64,000 bases of DNA from AP-15 sp963700185 (GCA_963700185.1 CAVOWP010000030.1:620001-684000), one strand, 5' to 3'; shown: positions 44,367 to 52,909, numbered from the stretch's first letter. Notes: generated by a model from the sequence alone, not told the origin. Program-made: numbers and translations.

Positions 44367-45272
44367 ATGCAGGACCGCCTTGACGCCTTGACGGTCTTCG
44401 TTGCGGTAGCGGACCAGCAGAGCTTCGCCGAAGCCGCGCGGCAATTAAGTCGATCGCCGGTGTCAGTAACCCGAGCGGTCGCGGCGCTCGAGGAGCGGCT
44501 GCAAACCCGCCTTTTCAATCGGACGACCCGCTCGGTCGCGCTAACTGATGCCGGCGCGCGCTATCTCGAAAGCTGCCGACGACTGCTCTCAACCTATGAT
44601 GAGCTCGAGGCGGTGAATTTGGACGAGCGGGTCCAGCCGCGCGGCTGGATCAATGTCACGGCGCCAACAATGTTCGGGCGGCTTCACGTACTGCCCCTTG
44701 TGCAAGGTTTTCTCGACAAATACCCGCAGATCGATATCCGGTTGCTGTTGCTCGACCGGGTGGTCTCATTGGTGGACGAGGGGCTCGATCTTGGTGTCAG
44801 GATCGGTCAGCCGCGGGACTCCTCACTGCTGGCGGTTCGAGTGGGACAGGTAAGACGTATTGTTTGTGCAGCTCCGCAATACCTCGCCCGCCATGGCGTG
44901 CCGGCGACGCCGCGCGATATCGCCAACCACCGAGTGGTGGCGTGCACAACCGTTACCCCCATTCCCGACCGTTGGTCGTTCCACGGCCCGAACGGTACCA
45001 CTTCCACACCCGTCACGCCCCGGCTGGTGGTGAACACCACTGCGGCGGCGGTTGACGCCGCGCTCGACGGTTTAGGGCTTACCTGCATCCTGTCCTATCA
45101 AGCGGAGCCGCATGCGGCGGCAGGCTCGCTGCAGACCGTTCTCGCCGAATACGAACCCCCACCGGCACCCATTCACATCGTGCATCCGGAAGGCCGACAC
45201 CTCCCGGCCAAGGTCCGCTTGTTTCTCGACCACGCCGCCGGGGCGCTCCGTGCCAAATTCGGGCGAGAATAA
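44367..45272 (+). CDS. LysR-family transcriptional regulator
   Basis: 301 residues from ATG 44367 (MQDRLDALTVFVAVADQQSF). The helix-turn-helix is residues ~17-60 (SFAEAARQLSRSPVSVTRAVAALEERLQTRLFNRTTRSVALTDAG). The remainder is the LysR substrate-binding domain (GWINVTAPTMFGRLHVLPLVQGFLDKYPQIDIRLLL). It is divergent from the hydrolase/PEPM/MDR operon, which it most likely controls through the palindrome at 44306. Confidence 0.92.
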   Translation: MQDRLDALTVFVAVADQQSFAEAARQLSRSPVSVTRAVAALEERLQTRLFNRTTRSVALTDAGARYLESCRRLLSTYDELEAVNLDERVQPRGWINVTAPTMFGRLHVLPLVQGFLDKYPQIDIRLLLLDRVVSLVDEGLDLGVRIGQPRDSSLLAVRVGQVRRIVCAAPQYLARHGVPATPRDIANHRVVACTTVTPIPDRWSFHGPNGTTSTPVTPRLVVNTTAAAVDAALDGLGLTCILSYQAEPHAAAGSLQTVLAEYEPPPAPIHIVHPEGRHLPAKVRLFLDHAAGALRAKFGRE

Positions 45273-45421
45273 AAGAACTCCTCCTGTTGATCGTTGGGTG
45301 CTGTTAGCATGCCGACGGTAATTACCAGGGATCAGGGGCATGTTTGATCACCGCGAATACCCTTCCCCGCGTCGGCAAAGCTGGGAAGCGTTCGACTAAC
45401 GCTAGGAAGGAGACCCAATCG

Positions 45422-45967
45422 ATGTCGCAAGAGCTCTCGCCGCGCCTGAGCCATGTCGGGCTCTATGTCAGCGACGTGCCGAAGATGATCGACTTCTACA
45501 CCCGTGTGCTCGGTTTCGTCGTCAGCGACGGCGCGCCCGACGGCCGCATCACCTTTCTCAGCCGCAATCCCAGCGACCATCATCAGGTCGTGCTGGTGCG
45601 CGGCCGCAATGGCGATCTCGAGACGCCGATGGTGCAGCAGGTGTCGTTCAACGTCGGCACGCTCGCCAATGTCCAGCGCGTCTTCCGCAAGGTGCGCGAG
45701 GCCGGCTGCAAGGTCATCGACCCGCGTTGCCACGGCAATGCCTGGTCGGTCTATTTCAGCGACCCCGAGGGCAACCGCATCGAGATGTTCTGTGACACGC
45801 CGTGGTATGTGCCGCAGCCGCTGGGGTTTGAGATCGACCTCGACAAATCCGAAGACGAACTCTACCGCGAAACCGAGGCGATCTGCCGCGCCAAGCCCGG
45901 CTTCAAGCCGATCGAGGAATGGCGCGCCGATATCGCCGCCAAGATCGCAGCAACCATGGACGCGTGA
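45422..45967 (+). CDS. VOC-family (glyoxalase/extradiol dioxygenase-like) protein
   Basis: 181 residues from ATG 45422 with an AAGGAGA ribosome binding site. The VOC domain (~1-125) shows LSHVGLYVSDVPKMIDFYTRVLGF, a metal-ligand His in HVGLY and HHQVVL, and the Glu in YFSDPEGNRIEMFCDTPW. The C-terminal ~55 residues (LDKSEDELYRETEAICRAKPGFKPIEEW) match the tail of catechol-2,3-dioxygenase-like proteins. It probably binds a divalent metal and acts on an aromatic or small carbonyl compound. Confidence 0.87.
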   Translation: MSQELSPRLSHVGLYVSDVPKMIDFYTRVLGFVVSDGAPDGRITFLSRNPSDHHQVVLVRGRNGDLETPMVQQVSFNVGTLANVQRVFRKVREAGCKVIDPRCHGNAWSVYFSDPEGNRIEMFCDTPWYVPQPLGFEIDLDKSEDELYRETEAICRAKPGFKPIEEWRADIAAKIAATMDA

Positions 45968-46016
45968 GATTAGCTGCGGGCTAGGCCCGAGGTAAGGTTT
46001 CTATTAAACGTCGTCA

Positions 46017-46105
46017 CCACCGGGCTTGACCCGGTGATCCACGCCTTCTGGCCGGCCGATCCAGTAGGCAAAGGCGTAGATGGCCGGATCAAGTCCGGCC
46101 CTAAC
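46017..46105. repeat. REP-like element, ATCCACGCC family
   Basis: Facing segments CGGGCTTGACCCGGTGATCC and GGCCGGATCAAGTCCGGCC, with ACGCCTT and AAGGCGT in the centre. The layout matches the element at 30525-30620. It lies just before the GNAT gene, whose longer open frame starts inside this repeat. Confidence 0.75.
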
Positions 46106-46126
46106 GACCGGTGGGGAGGACACATC

Positions 46127-46564
46127 GTGGCCGATGAAGCCGAAACGACGCTCACGTTGACCGATGCGCCGGACGACGACGAGAGCGCGGTTATTGCAGA
46201 CGGGTTGCGCGCCTACAACGAGGGGCAGGCGGGATACTCGGACAGTCGTGAACTCGCCATCCTCGTCAGCGATCCCGAAACGAAGAAGGTCGTCGGCGGC
46301 CTGCTCGGCCGCACGTCACTTGGCCTCTTGCGGGTAGAGCGGTTTTTTCTGCCGGAGGGCCTGCGGCGCGACCGCCTCGGCAGCCGCATCCTCGCTATGG
46401 CTGAGGAAGAAGGGCGGCGTCGCGGCTGTACCCGCGCGGTGTTGTCCACAGTCCATTTTCAGGCGCCGGGTTTCTACCGAAAGCAGGGTTGGGAGGTCGC
46501 CGCCCGGATCGAGTGTGAGCCGCCCGGACATACGCGCTTCTACATGACCAAGAAGCTGTCCTAA
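46127..46564 (+). CDS. GNAT-family N-acetyltransferase
   Basis: 145 residues from GTG 46127, preceded by GGGGAGGA; the longer frame from 46034 begins in a REP-like repeat. The acetyl-CoA binding motif is FLPEGLRRDRLGSRILAMAEEEGRRRGC. FQAPGFYRKQGWEVAARIE and HTRFYMTKKL are typical of small GNATs. It would acetylate an unknown amine in the cytosol. It precedes the MHS transporter by 16 bases and may be co-transcribed. Confidence 0.87.
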   Translation: MADEAETTLTLTDAPDDDESAVIADGLRAYNEGQAGYSDSRELAILVSDPETKKVVGGLLGRTSLGLLRVERFFLPEGLRRDRLGSRILAMAEEEGRRRGCTRAVLSTVHFQAPGFYRKQGWEVAARIECEPPGHTRFYMTKKLS

Positions 46565-46580
46565 TTCATCGGGAGCCGTG

Positions 46581-47858
46581 ATGACCGCCGCCGCTTTTGC
46601 CCCGCCCGTCCGCGCCAGAGCCTCATTGACGCGAGTCATCGTCGCCGCCTCGCTCGGCAATGCGCTCGAATGGTTCGATTTTCTCGTTTACGGTTATTTC
46701 GCGGTCACGATCTCGAAAGTGTTCTTCCCGAGCGTCAACGAGACCGCGTCGTTGCTGGCGACTCTCGGCACTTTCAGCGTCTCGTTTCTGGTGCGCCCGA
46801 TCGGCGCAATCCTGATCGGCGCCTATACCGATCGTGCCGGCCGCAAGGCCGGCCTCACCCTCTCGATCCTGTTGATGGTCATCGGCACGACGATGACGGC
46901 GTTGATGCCGGGCTATGCGACGATCGGGCTTGCCGCACCCATCCTGATCCTCGTCGCTCGACTGATGCAGGGGTTTTCGGTCGGCGGCGAGTTTGGCAGC
47001 GCCGTCACCTTCCTGGCCGAGCAAACCGCCGCGCGCAAAGGCTTTGTCGCGAGCTGGCAATGGGCGAGCACCGGGATCACCGGCGCGTTGGCGTCGGCGT
47101 TCGGGATCGCGCTGACGACCACATTGTCGCCGGAGCAGCTCGTCGAATGGGGCTGGCGCGTCCCGTTCCTGTTCGGGATCCTGATCGGCCCCGTCGGGCT
47201 CTATATTCGCCGCCGGCTCGACGAGACGCCGGAATATGTCGAGATCAAGCCGACCCGCACCCCGGTGCGCGACGTGCTGCGCGAGCACCCGATCGAGGTC
47301 CTCCTGGCGATGGGCGCGGCAGTCGTCTCGAACAGCTCGGCCTATATTATCCTCTACATCCCGACCTATGCGATGAAGGAGCTCCACCTGCCGCAAGCAA
47401 CCGGCTTTACCGCGACCTTCGTCGGCGCCGTCATTCTCGGCATCGTCTCGCCATTCGCCGGGCACCTCTCCGACAAGTTCGGACGCAGCGGCATCCTGAC
47501 GGGAACAGCGTGGCTCTTCTTCCTGACCACTTTCCCGATCTTTTATCTGATGGTCGCCCATCCCTCGCTCGCGACGGCGATCTTTGCCGCGGGCTGGCTC
47601 AGCCTCGTCAAGGCCGGCTATAGCGGGGTATTGCCGTCGCAGCTCGCCGAACTCTTTCCGACCCGGGTCCGCGGGATCGGTGTGTCATTGAGCTTTGCCA
47701 TTGCCGTGACGATCTTCGGCGGCTTCACACCCTTTGTCGCGACTGGGCTCATCGCCGTGACCGGCAACAGCCTGTCGCCAAGCTTCTACATCATGTTCAC
47801 CGCTGCGCTAAGCATCATCGCTCTCGTCTTTGTGCGGCTCCGCCGGTACCCGCGGTAA
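46581..47858 (+). CDS. MFS transporter, MHS (citrate/proline-betaine:H+ symporter) type
   Basis: 425 residues from ATG 46581 (an adjacent GTG at 46578 is possible). About twelve membrane segments are visible, with MHS motifs SLGNALEWFDFLVYGYFAV, GAYTDRAGRKAGLTLS and MQGFSVGGEFGSAVTFLAEQ. The loop GHLSDKFGRSGIL marks the second half. It is a proton-coupled importer, probably of a carboxylate or betaine. Unlike the relative at 8677, its N-terminus is intact. Confidence 0.9.
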   Translation: MTAAAFAPPVRARASLTRVIVAASLGNALEWFDFLVYGYFAVTISKVFFPSVNETASLLATLGTFSVSFLVRPIGAILIGAYTDRAGRKAGLTLSILLMVIGTTMTALMPGYATIGLAAPILILVARLMQGFSVGGEFGSAVTFLAEQTAARKGFVASWQWASTGITGALASAFGIALTTTLSPEQLVEWGWRVPFLFGILIGPVGLYIRRRLDETPEYVEIKPTRTPVRDVLREHPIEVLLAMGAAVVSNSSAYIILYIPTYAMKELHLPQATGFTATFVGAVILGIVSPFAGHLSDKFGRSGILTGTAWLFFLTTFPIFYLMVAHPSLATAIFAAGWLSLVKAGYSGVLPSQLAELFPTRVRGIGVSLSFAIAVTIFGGFTPFVATGLIAVTGNSLSPSFYIMFTAALSIIALVFVRLRRYPR

Positions 47859-47915
47859 TAATGCCGCCGCTCGCACGCCTCCCGCCGGGTTGATCGTATC
47901 CGGCCGGCGAGGTCC

Positions 47916-48347
47916 TCAGGCGGCGACCGCCGCCAGGTGCCCGCGGGCGGCATAGTCTAGGATGCGCCGGTCACGGGTCATCAATGTGGCGTTCGCGACG
48001 CGCGCCGTCGCGACAATCAGCCGGTCGGCCGGATCGCGATGAAAAGTCTCGGGGAGGGACGCCGCCTCGACTGCAACTTGCGGGAGCAACGGCTCAATAA
48101 ACAGGCCGGCGGCGGATACCGCCTCCATTATCCACTGCGCCAGTGGCCGGTTCACAACGACGCGGCCACGCGACGCCAGGAGTGCGGTCTCCCAAACCGA
48201 GATCGCCGCGATCCTGAGTTGGCCCGAAGCGGCCGCATGGTTGATCACCTGCCGCGCGCTCTCCGCCAACTCGGGGTTCGCCAGCATGAACCAGATCCAC
48301 ACATGCGTGTCCAGCAACAGCAACGGCGGTTCAGACGTTTTCATCAT
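47916..48347 (-). CDS. VapC-like PIN-domain toxin
   Basis: 143 residues from ATG 48347 (a second ATG follows directly). PIN acidic residues are in LLLLDTHVWIWFM, SVWETALLAS, and HRDPADRLIVATA with TLMTRDRRIL. It should be an endoribonuclease silenced by the antitoxin encoded just upstream. Its start overlaps the antitoxin end by 17 bases, the usual coupling in such pairs. Confidence 0.9.
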   Translation of the reverse strand: MMKTSEPPLLLLDTHVWIWFMLANPELAESARQVINHAAASGQLRIAAISVWETALLASRGRVVVNRPLAQWIMEAVSAAGLFIEPLLPQVAVEAASLPETFHRDPADRLIVATARVANATLMTRDRRILDYAARGHLAAVAA

Positions 48348-48579
48348 CGCCGGTCCACCCGGCATCCTCGATTGGACTAACGATGTCGCCGCAGATCTTG
48401 GCTGTCCCGGCCATGTAGCCAAAGAGGTCCATCGGCGCCTTCTTCTCCACTGGTACCAGCCTGGCTATCGGCTTACCCCGTTTGGTAATGATAATCGGTC
48501 GGCGCTGCTGCGCTACCTCGTCCATCAAGCGCAGACAGTTAGCCTTGAATTCCGCCGCGGCGACATACTTGTCGTCCAT
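48331..48579 (-). CDS. Phd/YefM-family antitoxin
   Basis: 82 residues. The DNA-binding N-terminus reads VAAAEFKANCLRLMDEVAQQRRPIIITKRGKPIARLVPVEK, typical of Phd/YefM antitoxins paired with PIN toxins. The C-terminal tail (PMDLFGYMAGTAKICGDIVSPIEDAGW) would bind and mask the toxin. A perfect inverted repeat 12-33 bases upstream of the start is a likely autoregulatory operator. Confidence 0.9.
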   Translation of the reverse strand: MDDKYVAAAEFKANCLRLMDEVAQQRRPIIITKRGKPIARLVPVEKKAPMDLFGYMAGTAKICGDIVSPIEDAGWTGDDENV

Positions 48580-48590
48580 GTCTTCTTTCC

Positions 48591-48612
48591 ATAGTCATGT
48601 GGATATGACTAT
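48591..48612 (-). promoter_or_regulatory. Operator-like inverted repeat of the toxin-antitoxin pair
   Basis: ATAGTCAT - GTGGAT - ATGACTAT is a perfect 8-base inverted repeat with a 6-base spacer, located in the promoter region of the antitoxin gene. A TATA-rich segment (minus-strand CCTATATAG) overlaps its upstream arm. Phd-type antitoxins bind such repeats to repress their own operon. Confidence 0.7.
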
Positions 48613-48637
48613 ATAGGCCCGAGCAGGTCGTGCTCAA

Positions 48638-48709
48638 CCCGATATTGCGGGTCCGCAATATTGGGTTCGTAGACGGCTCGGCGTCCTGTGTTTCTTCTGC
48701 AGAAACAGG
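48638..48709. other. Two palindromes upstream of the aldolase gene
   Basis: The first (48638-48665) has arms CCCGATATTGCGG and CCGCAATATTGGG around a 2-base centre, perfect apart from one G.T pair. The second (48685-48709) has outer arms CCTG..TTTC and GAAACAGG and a perfect 10-base core TTCTGCAGAA. Both lie 85-155 bases before the HpcH/HpaI aldolase start, so they may be regulator binding sites. Neither ends in a T-tract. Confidence 0.55.
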
Positions 48710-48792
48710 AGGTGCGGACGGTGCCAGGCGCTTGACTCGCGGCGGCTTAGCTGGCGGGATCGCGTGTTATCGCGAGAACCGAGGAGGAAGAC

Positions 48793-49593
48793 ATGGCGCG
48801 GCCGAATGGAGTGCGGGAAGCTTGGCAGCAGGGTCGGGCGGTCATCAACAGCTGGCTCGGGATCCCGAGCAGCTTCTCGGCCGAGGTCATGGCCAGCATG
48901 GGTTGGGATTCGCTGGTCGTCGACATGCAGCACGGCATGATCGACTACCAGATGATGGTGACGATGCTGCAGGGGATCTCGACCACCAATGTGACGCCGC
49001 TCGTACGGGTGCCGTGGAACGACCCGGCGCACATCCAGAAGGCGCTCGACGCAGGCGCCTACGGTATCGTCTGCCCGATGATCAACAACCGCGCCGAAGC
49101 TGAGAAGTTTGTCGGCTCGTGCCGCTATGCGCCGCTCGGCTACCGCAGCTCCGGGCCGATCCGCGCCTCGCTCTATGGCGGCGCGGACTACCACGCGAAA
49201 GCCAACGACATCGTCGTCGCCTTCGGCATGATCGAGACGCAGGAGGCGCTCGACAATCTCGACGCGATCCTGTCGACGCCGGGGCTCGACGCGATCTATG
49301 TCGGCCCCTCGGATTTGTCGATCTCGCTCGGCTACACCCCGGGCGGCGACAAGCCCGACGAGTGGATGATGGCGGCGCTGAAGAAAGTCCTCGACGGCTG
49401 CAGGCGGCACAAGGTGCAGCCCGGCATCCATTGCGGCGCCCCGTCCTATGCCAAGAAGATGATCGACATGGGGTTCACCTTCGTCACCGTCGGCGGCGAC
49501 AACCGCTTCATGACGATGGGCAGTCAGGCAGCGCTGCAGGAAATGCGCTCGGGCGCCGCAGCCCCGGCCCCAAAATCAAGCAGTCCATATTGA
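48793..49593 (+). CDS. HpcH/HpaI-family class II aldolase
   Basis: 266 residues from ATG 48793. Motifs are SLVVDMQHGMIDYQ, PLVRVPWNDPAHIQKALDAGAYGIVCPMINNRAEAEKFV, the metal ligands Glu in MIETQEALDNLDAI and Asp in YVGPSDLSISLG, and CGAPSYAKKMIDMGFTFVTVGGDN. The family cleaves 4-hydroxy-2-oxoacids to pyruvate and an aldehyde. It is a lone gene preceded by two palindromes and followed by a REP-like element. Confidence 0.9.
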   Translation: MARPNGVREAWQQGRAVINSWLGIPSSFSAEVMASMGWDSLVVDMQHGMIDYQMMVTMLQGISTTNVTPLVRVPWNDPAHIQKALDAGAYGIVCPMINNRAEAEKFVGSCRYAPLGYRSSGPIRASLYGGADYHAKANDIVVAFGMIETQEALDNLDAILSTPGLDAIYVGPSDLSISLGYTPGGDKPDEWMMAALKKVLDGCRRHKVQPGIHCGAPSYAKKMIDMGFTFVTVGGDNRFMTMGSQAALQEMRSGAAAPAPKSSSPY

Positions 49594-49603
49594 CCGCTTA
49601 GGC

Positions 49604-49699
49604 GATGTCATTGCGAGGAGCGCCTCGGGCGACGAAGCAATCCCGACCGGAGGAGCGCTCAGCGGCCCGAGATTGCTTCGCTCCACTCGCAATGACAGG
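49604..49699. repeat. REP-like element, TCATTGCGAG family
   Basis: Outer arms TGTCATTGCGAG (49606-49617) and CTCGCAATGACA (49686-49697) and inner arms CGAAGCAATC and GATTGCTTCG form a large imperfect palindrome. Similar elements are widespread in bacterial genomes as non-coding repeats. It separates the aldolase gene from the convergent ppiD-like gene. Confidence 0.85.
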
Positions 49700-49731
49700 C
49701 CAAGGCGGTTTCGATCTGACCGAAAGCTGCG

Positions 49732-51609
49732 CTAGAAGGACCGGTCGAGGACTTCGCGGTGGATCTCGACCGGAAAGCGGACGCGCAACGCCCCAGTGAA
49801 TTCCTCGGCGAGGTCGATCTGCTGTGCGGTGTCGAGTTCGTGCGACAAGCCTGCCGCCGCGGTCTGCGACACGTCCTCGGGGCGCTGCACCTCGTCGAGC
49901 TGCGCGACGTATGACCCGGTCGCATCCGAGGCGGTGACGACTTCGCCAGGCCTTGCCGCGAACAGCTTGCCGACAAGCGGCGGCGGGACTGCAGTGTCGT
50001 TCTCGGGATGCCGGGTGAACGGCGGTGAGGTCGTCGCCTTCAGCCCTTTCTCGCCGGCGACCGTTGCCAGGCGCGTCCCGGGGGTGACCGCCGCGGTGAG
50101 TTCTTCAGCCTCCTTGGCGACGATCTCGCGCCGCCGATCGGCCTGCCGGGCCGCCATCGCCTTATCCTTCACCTCGTCCAGCGGCTTGACCTGGGGCGGG
50201 ATGACCTTGTCCACGTGCAGCGCGAAAATCGCGCCGTCCGGCGTCTCGGTGACCCGGCTCGTCTGACCTTGGTCGGTCGCAAACGCGAGCTTCAAAACAT
50301 CGCCGGCGGACACCGGCAGCTCCACCGGCTTGTCCTGGGGATCGTGCCCGCTATTATCGACCGCCTCGATGGTTGTCGTTTTCAGCCCGAATTTTTCGGC
50401 GGCGTCGCTGAGCGTCGCGCCGCCCGCCAAGGCGTCATCGGCGTTGTTCGCAACCTTGTAAATCCGATCGACGGCTTCCTGTCGTGCGAGATCGGCTTCG
50501 AGCTCGGGCTTGGCCTCATCGAAGGTTTGCGTGACTGGCGGCTCGATCTTGACGACGCGCAAAATGTGCCACCCTAGCGGGGTCTTGACCGGCTCGCTCG
50601 GTTTGTTCAAGGGCAATTCGAAAGCGACCTCACCGAGCGCTTTCGGCATCTCCTCGCGCCGCATCAGGCCGAGATCGATCGTGTCCAGGTCCTGTCCGGC
50701 AATCGTGGTTGCGACCTCCCGCCAATCCTTACCGGCGGCCAGCGCCGCCTCGGCCTCCTTCGCCTTGTCCTCGGTCGGGGCCAGGATCTGCTCCACGTCC
50801 CGCCGCTCGGGGATCTGCAGCTCGTCCTGCCGCTGGTCGTACTCCTCTTTCAGCTTGGCCTCGGGGATCTCTATGCCCTTGGCGATGTCAGACGGGCTGA
50901 GGCTCACAAGGGTGAATCCCCGGTATTCGGGGGCGCGGAACAGATCCTGATGCTTATCGTAGAACGCCTTCAGCTCGTCCTCGCTCGGCTGTCCGACATC
51001 GGGAGCGCCGGCGATCGGCAGCGCGACGATGTCGGCGGTCCGCTTCTCGTTGCGATACCGGTAGAGGAGATCGACGACCGGTTGCGGTGCTACCGCCCCG
51101 GCTGTCACCGCGTGCAGCAGGTCGTTGCGCGGGATGTCATGGCGAAGCAACGCGACATACTGGTCCTCGGTGAGGTTGTTGCCGGCGAGCACCGCGTTGA
51201 ACAAACTGCGGTCGAAACGCCCGTCGGAGCCCCTGAAGCTCGGGTTGGCGGTGATCACATTGCGGATCAGATCATCCGAAACATCGAGCCTCAGCCGCGC
51301 CGCCTCTTGATCGATCAGGCTGCGGTCGATCAGCTGCGCGAGCGTCTGGTCGACAAGGCCCAATTGTTTGGCCTGCTGCATGTCGATCGCGCTGCCGAAT
51401 CGGGCGCTCAGCTGTTCGAGCGCCCGGCGCAGCGCCGTTTGCAATTCCTCGGCGGGGATGCTGCGGTCGCCGACCGTAGCCACCGCCGTATCGGTGCCGC
51501 GATTGCGGAAAATATCGCCGATGCCCCAGATGCCGAAAGTCAGGATCAGGAGCGCGAAGAGAGCCTTGACGATGAAGGATCCCGCTTTCGAGCGGATCGC
51601 TTGAAGCAT
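49732..51609 (-). CDS. Membrane-anchored peptidyl-prolyl isomerase/chaperone (PpiD/SurA-N type)
   Basis: 625 residues from ATG 51609 (MLQAIRSKAGSFIVKALFALLILTFGIWGIGDIF); one membrane segment at ~15-33 anchors it, with the rest periplasmic. A SurA_N-like helical domain spans ~35-170 and a parvulin-like rotamase domain ~250-360 (YRGFTLVSLS, EQILAPTEDKAKEAEAALAAGKDW, TPLGWHILRV). It assists folding of exported proteins. The gene is divergent from tpiA with 104 bases between, as in many alphaproteobacteria. Confidence 0.92.
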   Translation of the reverse strand: MLQAIRSKAGSFIVKALFALLILTFGIWGIGDIFRNRGTDTAVATVGDRSIPAEELQTALRRALEQLSARFGSAIDMQQAKQLGLVDQTLAQLIDRSLIDQEAARLRLDVSDDLIRNVITANPSFRGSDGRFDRSLFNAVLAGNNLTEDQYVALLRHDIPRNDLLHAVTAGAVAPQPVVDLLYRYRNEKRTADIVALPIAGAPDVGQPSEDELKAFYDKHQDLFRAPEYRGFTLVSLSPSDIAKGIEIPEAKLKEEYDQRQDELQIPERRDVEQILAPTEDKAKEAEAALAAGKDWREVATTIAGQDLDTIDLGLMRREEMPKALGEVAFELPLNKPSEPVKTPLGWHILRVVKIEPPVTQTFDEAKPELEADLARQEAVDRIYKVANNADDALAGGATLSDAAEKFGLKTTTIEAVDNSGHDPQDKPVELPVSAGDVLKLAFATDQGQTSRVTETPDGAIFALHVDKVIPPQVKPLDEVKDKAMAARQADRRREIVAKEAEELTAAVTPGTRLATVAGEKGLKATTSPPFTRHPENDTAVPPPLVGKLFAARPGEVVTASDATGSYVAQLDEVQRPEDVSQTAAAGLSHELDTAQQIDLAEEFTGALRVRFPVEIHREVLDRSF

Positions 51610-51713
51610 GGAGGCAGCTGGCCTCTTTCTGTCGGCCCATGCCGGTTGACCCGCCCGAGCGCCGGTGTGATCGTGTCGGCCGGATGATAGGAGCCGGCCA
51701 GCGGGATCGCAAC

Positions 51714-52460
51714 ATGGCGATAAGGACAAAGCTCGTCGCGGGCAACTGGAAAATGAACGGCTTGCGCCAGGACGGCGCGATGCTCGCCCATGCGCTCAAG
51801 GAGCGCGCCACGACGGCGGGCGAAAGGCTGGGCTGCGACATTCTCGTCTGCCCGCCGGCGACGCTGCTTTCGGAGATTGGCCGCATCCTCGCCGGAAGCG
51901 GTATCGCACTCGGCGGGCAGGATTGCCATGCCGCGCCCATGGGCGCCTATACCGGCGACATCAGCGCCCAGATGCTGGCGGATCTCGGCTGCGAGCATGT
52001 GATCCTCGGTCACTCCGAGCGCCGCCAAGGCCACAGGGAAACCGACCCCGAGATTCGTGGCAAGATCAGCGCCGCGTGGCGGGCTGGTCTCACCGCCATC
52101 CTTTGCGTTGGCGAAACACAGGCACAGCGTCAAGGCGGGGACGCACTCGATGTCGTATCGTCCCAGCTCGCCGGCTCGATCCCGGAGGGTGCCGGCGCCG
52201 CCAGGCTCGTCATTGCCTATGAACCGGTTTGGGCGATCGGTACGGGGCTGACGCCGACGACAGACGACATCACGGCTATGCACGTCGAGATCCGCAGCCA
52301 CATACCTACGGGCACTCGCGTACTATATGGGGGCTCGGTCAATCCAAAGAACGCCGATGCGATCCTCAACCTTCCTGAGGTCGACGGCGCGCTCGTCGGC
52401 GGCGCCAGCCTCATCGCCGAAGACTTCTGGACAATCGTGCAGAGCTGCCCCGCGGCATAG
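51714..52460 (+). CDS. tpiA: Triosephosphate isomerase
   Basis: 248 residues from ATG 51714 (MAIRTKLVAGNWKMNG). Catalytic Lys is in AGNWKMNG, His in VILGHSERR and Glu in IAYEPVWAIGTG; the phosphate loop is VLYGGSVNPKNA. It interconverts dihydroxyacetone phosphate and glyceraldehyde-3-phosphate. A 15-base tandem repeat lies between it and secG. Confidence 0.97.
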   Translation: MAIRTKLVAGNWKMNGLRQDGAMLAHALKERATTAGERLGCDILVCPPATLLSEIGRILAGSGIALGGQDCHAAPMGAYTGDISAQMLADLGCEHVILGHSERRQGHRETDPEIRGKISAAWRAGLTAILCVGETQAQRQGGDALDVVSSQLAGSIPEGAGAARLVIAYEPVWAIGTGLTPTTDDITAMHVEIRSHIPTGTRVLYGGSVNPKNADAILNLPEVDGALVGGASLIAEDFWTIVQSCPAA

Positions 52461-52527
52461 GCCGGGTCCTGGTCAGCCGGGCCCTGGTCAGCCGGGTCCT
52501 GGTCAGCCGGGTCCTGGTCAGCCGGGT
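52461..52527. repeat. 15-base tandem repeat, about 4.5 copies, between tpiA and secG
   Basis: The unit GCCGGGTCCTGGTCA is repeated four times (52461, 52476, 52491, 52506) with one T to C change in the second copy, and a partial fifth copy. It begins directly after the tpiA stop codon. It is a candidate variable-number repeat; it has no spacers, so it is not a CRISPR array. Confidence 0.95.
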
Positions 52528-52549
52528 TGGGAATGACTAGATAGAGCCG

Positions 52550-52909
52550 ATGCTGATCCTGCTTCTCTCCATCCACATCCTTGTCGCTATTGCCCTTGTC
52601 GGGGTGGTTCTGTTGCAGAAGAGCGAGGGGGGTGCGCTCGGCATGGGCGGGGGCGGCATGTCGGGCTTCATGACGGGGCGATCCACATCCAACCTGCTGA
52701 CCCGGGCAACCGCGATTCTCGCCGCCACATTCATGACGACCAGCGTGCTGCTCGTCGTGATGCACAATCGGGAGCGGGCGCCGCGCTCGATTCTCGAACA
52801 AGGCGCGCCTGCGCCAGCGTCGCCGGCGATTCCGGCACCACAGCCGTCAGCTCCCTCGCCAGCGCCCCCGGGGGAACCAGCGCAGCCGAGCGCGCCGCTC
52901 GCGCGTTGA
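52550..52909 (+). CDS. secG: Preprotein translocase subunit SecG
   Basis: 119 residues. Two membrane segments (MLILLLSIHILVAIALVGVVLLQ and TRATAILAATFMTTSVLLVVM) flank the conserved QKSEGGALGMGGGGMSGFMTGR loop. A Pro/Ala-rich tail (~85-119) is common in alphaproteobacteria. It supports SecYE-mediated export. Confidence 0.95.
   Translation: MLILLLSIHILVAIALVGVVLLQKSEGGALGMGGGGMSGFMTGRSTSNLLTRATAILAATFMTTSVLLVVMHNRERAPRSILEQGAPAPASPAIPAPQPSAPSPAPPGEPAQPSAPLAR

Noticed and set aside
46034..46126. Earlier start for the GNAT gene
   Set aside because: It lies in a REP-like element; GTG 46127 has a GGGGAGGA ribosome binding site.
46623..47561. Minus-strand open frame opposite the MHS transporter
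   Set aside because: Shadow of the transporter; composition-driven and without a recognisable domain or ribosome binding site.
52461..52527. Possible CRISPR array
   Set aside because: Direct 15-base repeats abut each other without spacers and no cas genes are nearby.
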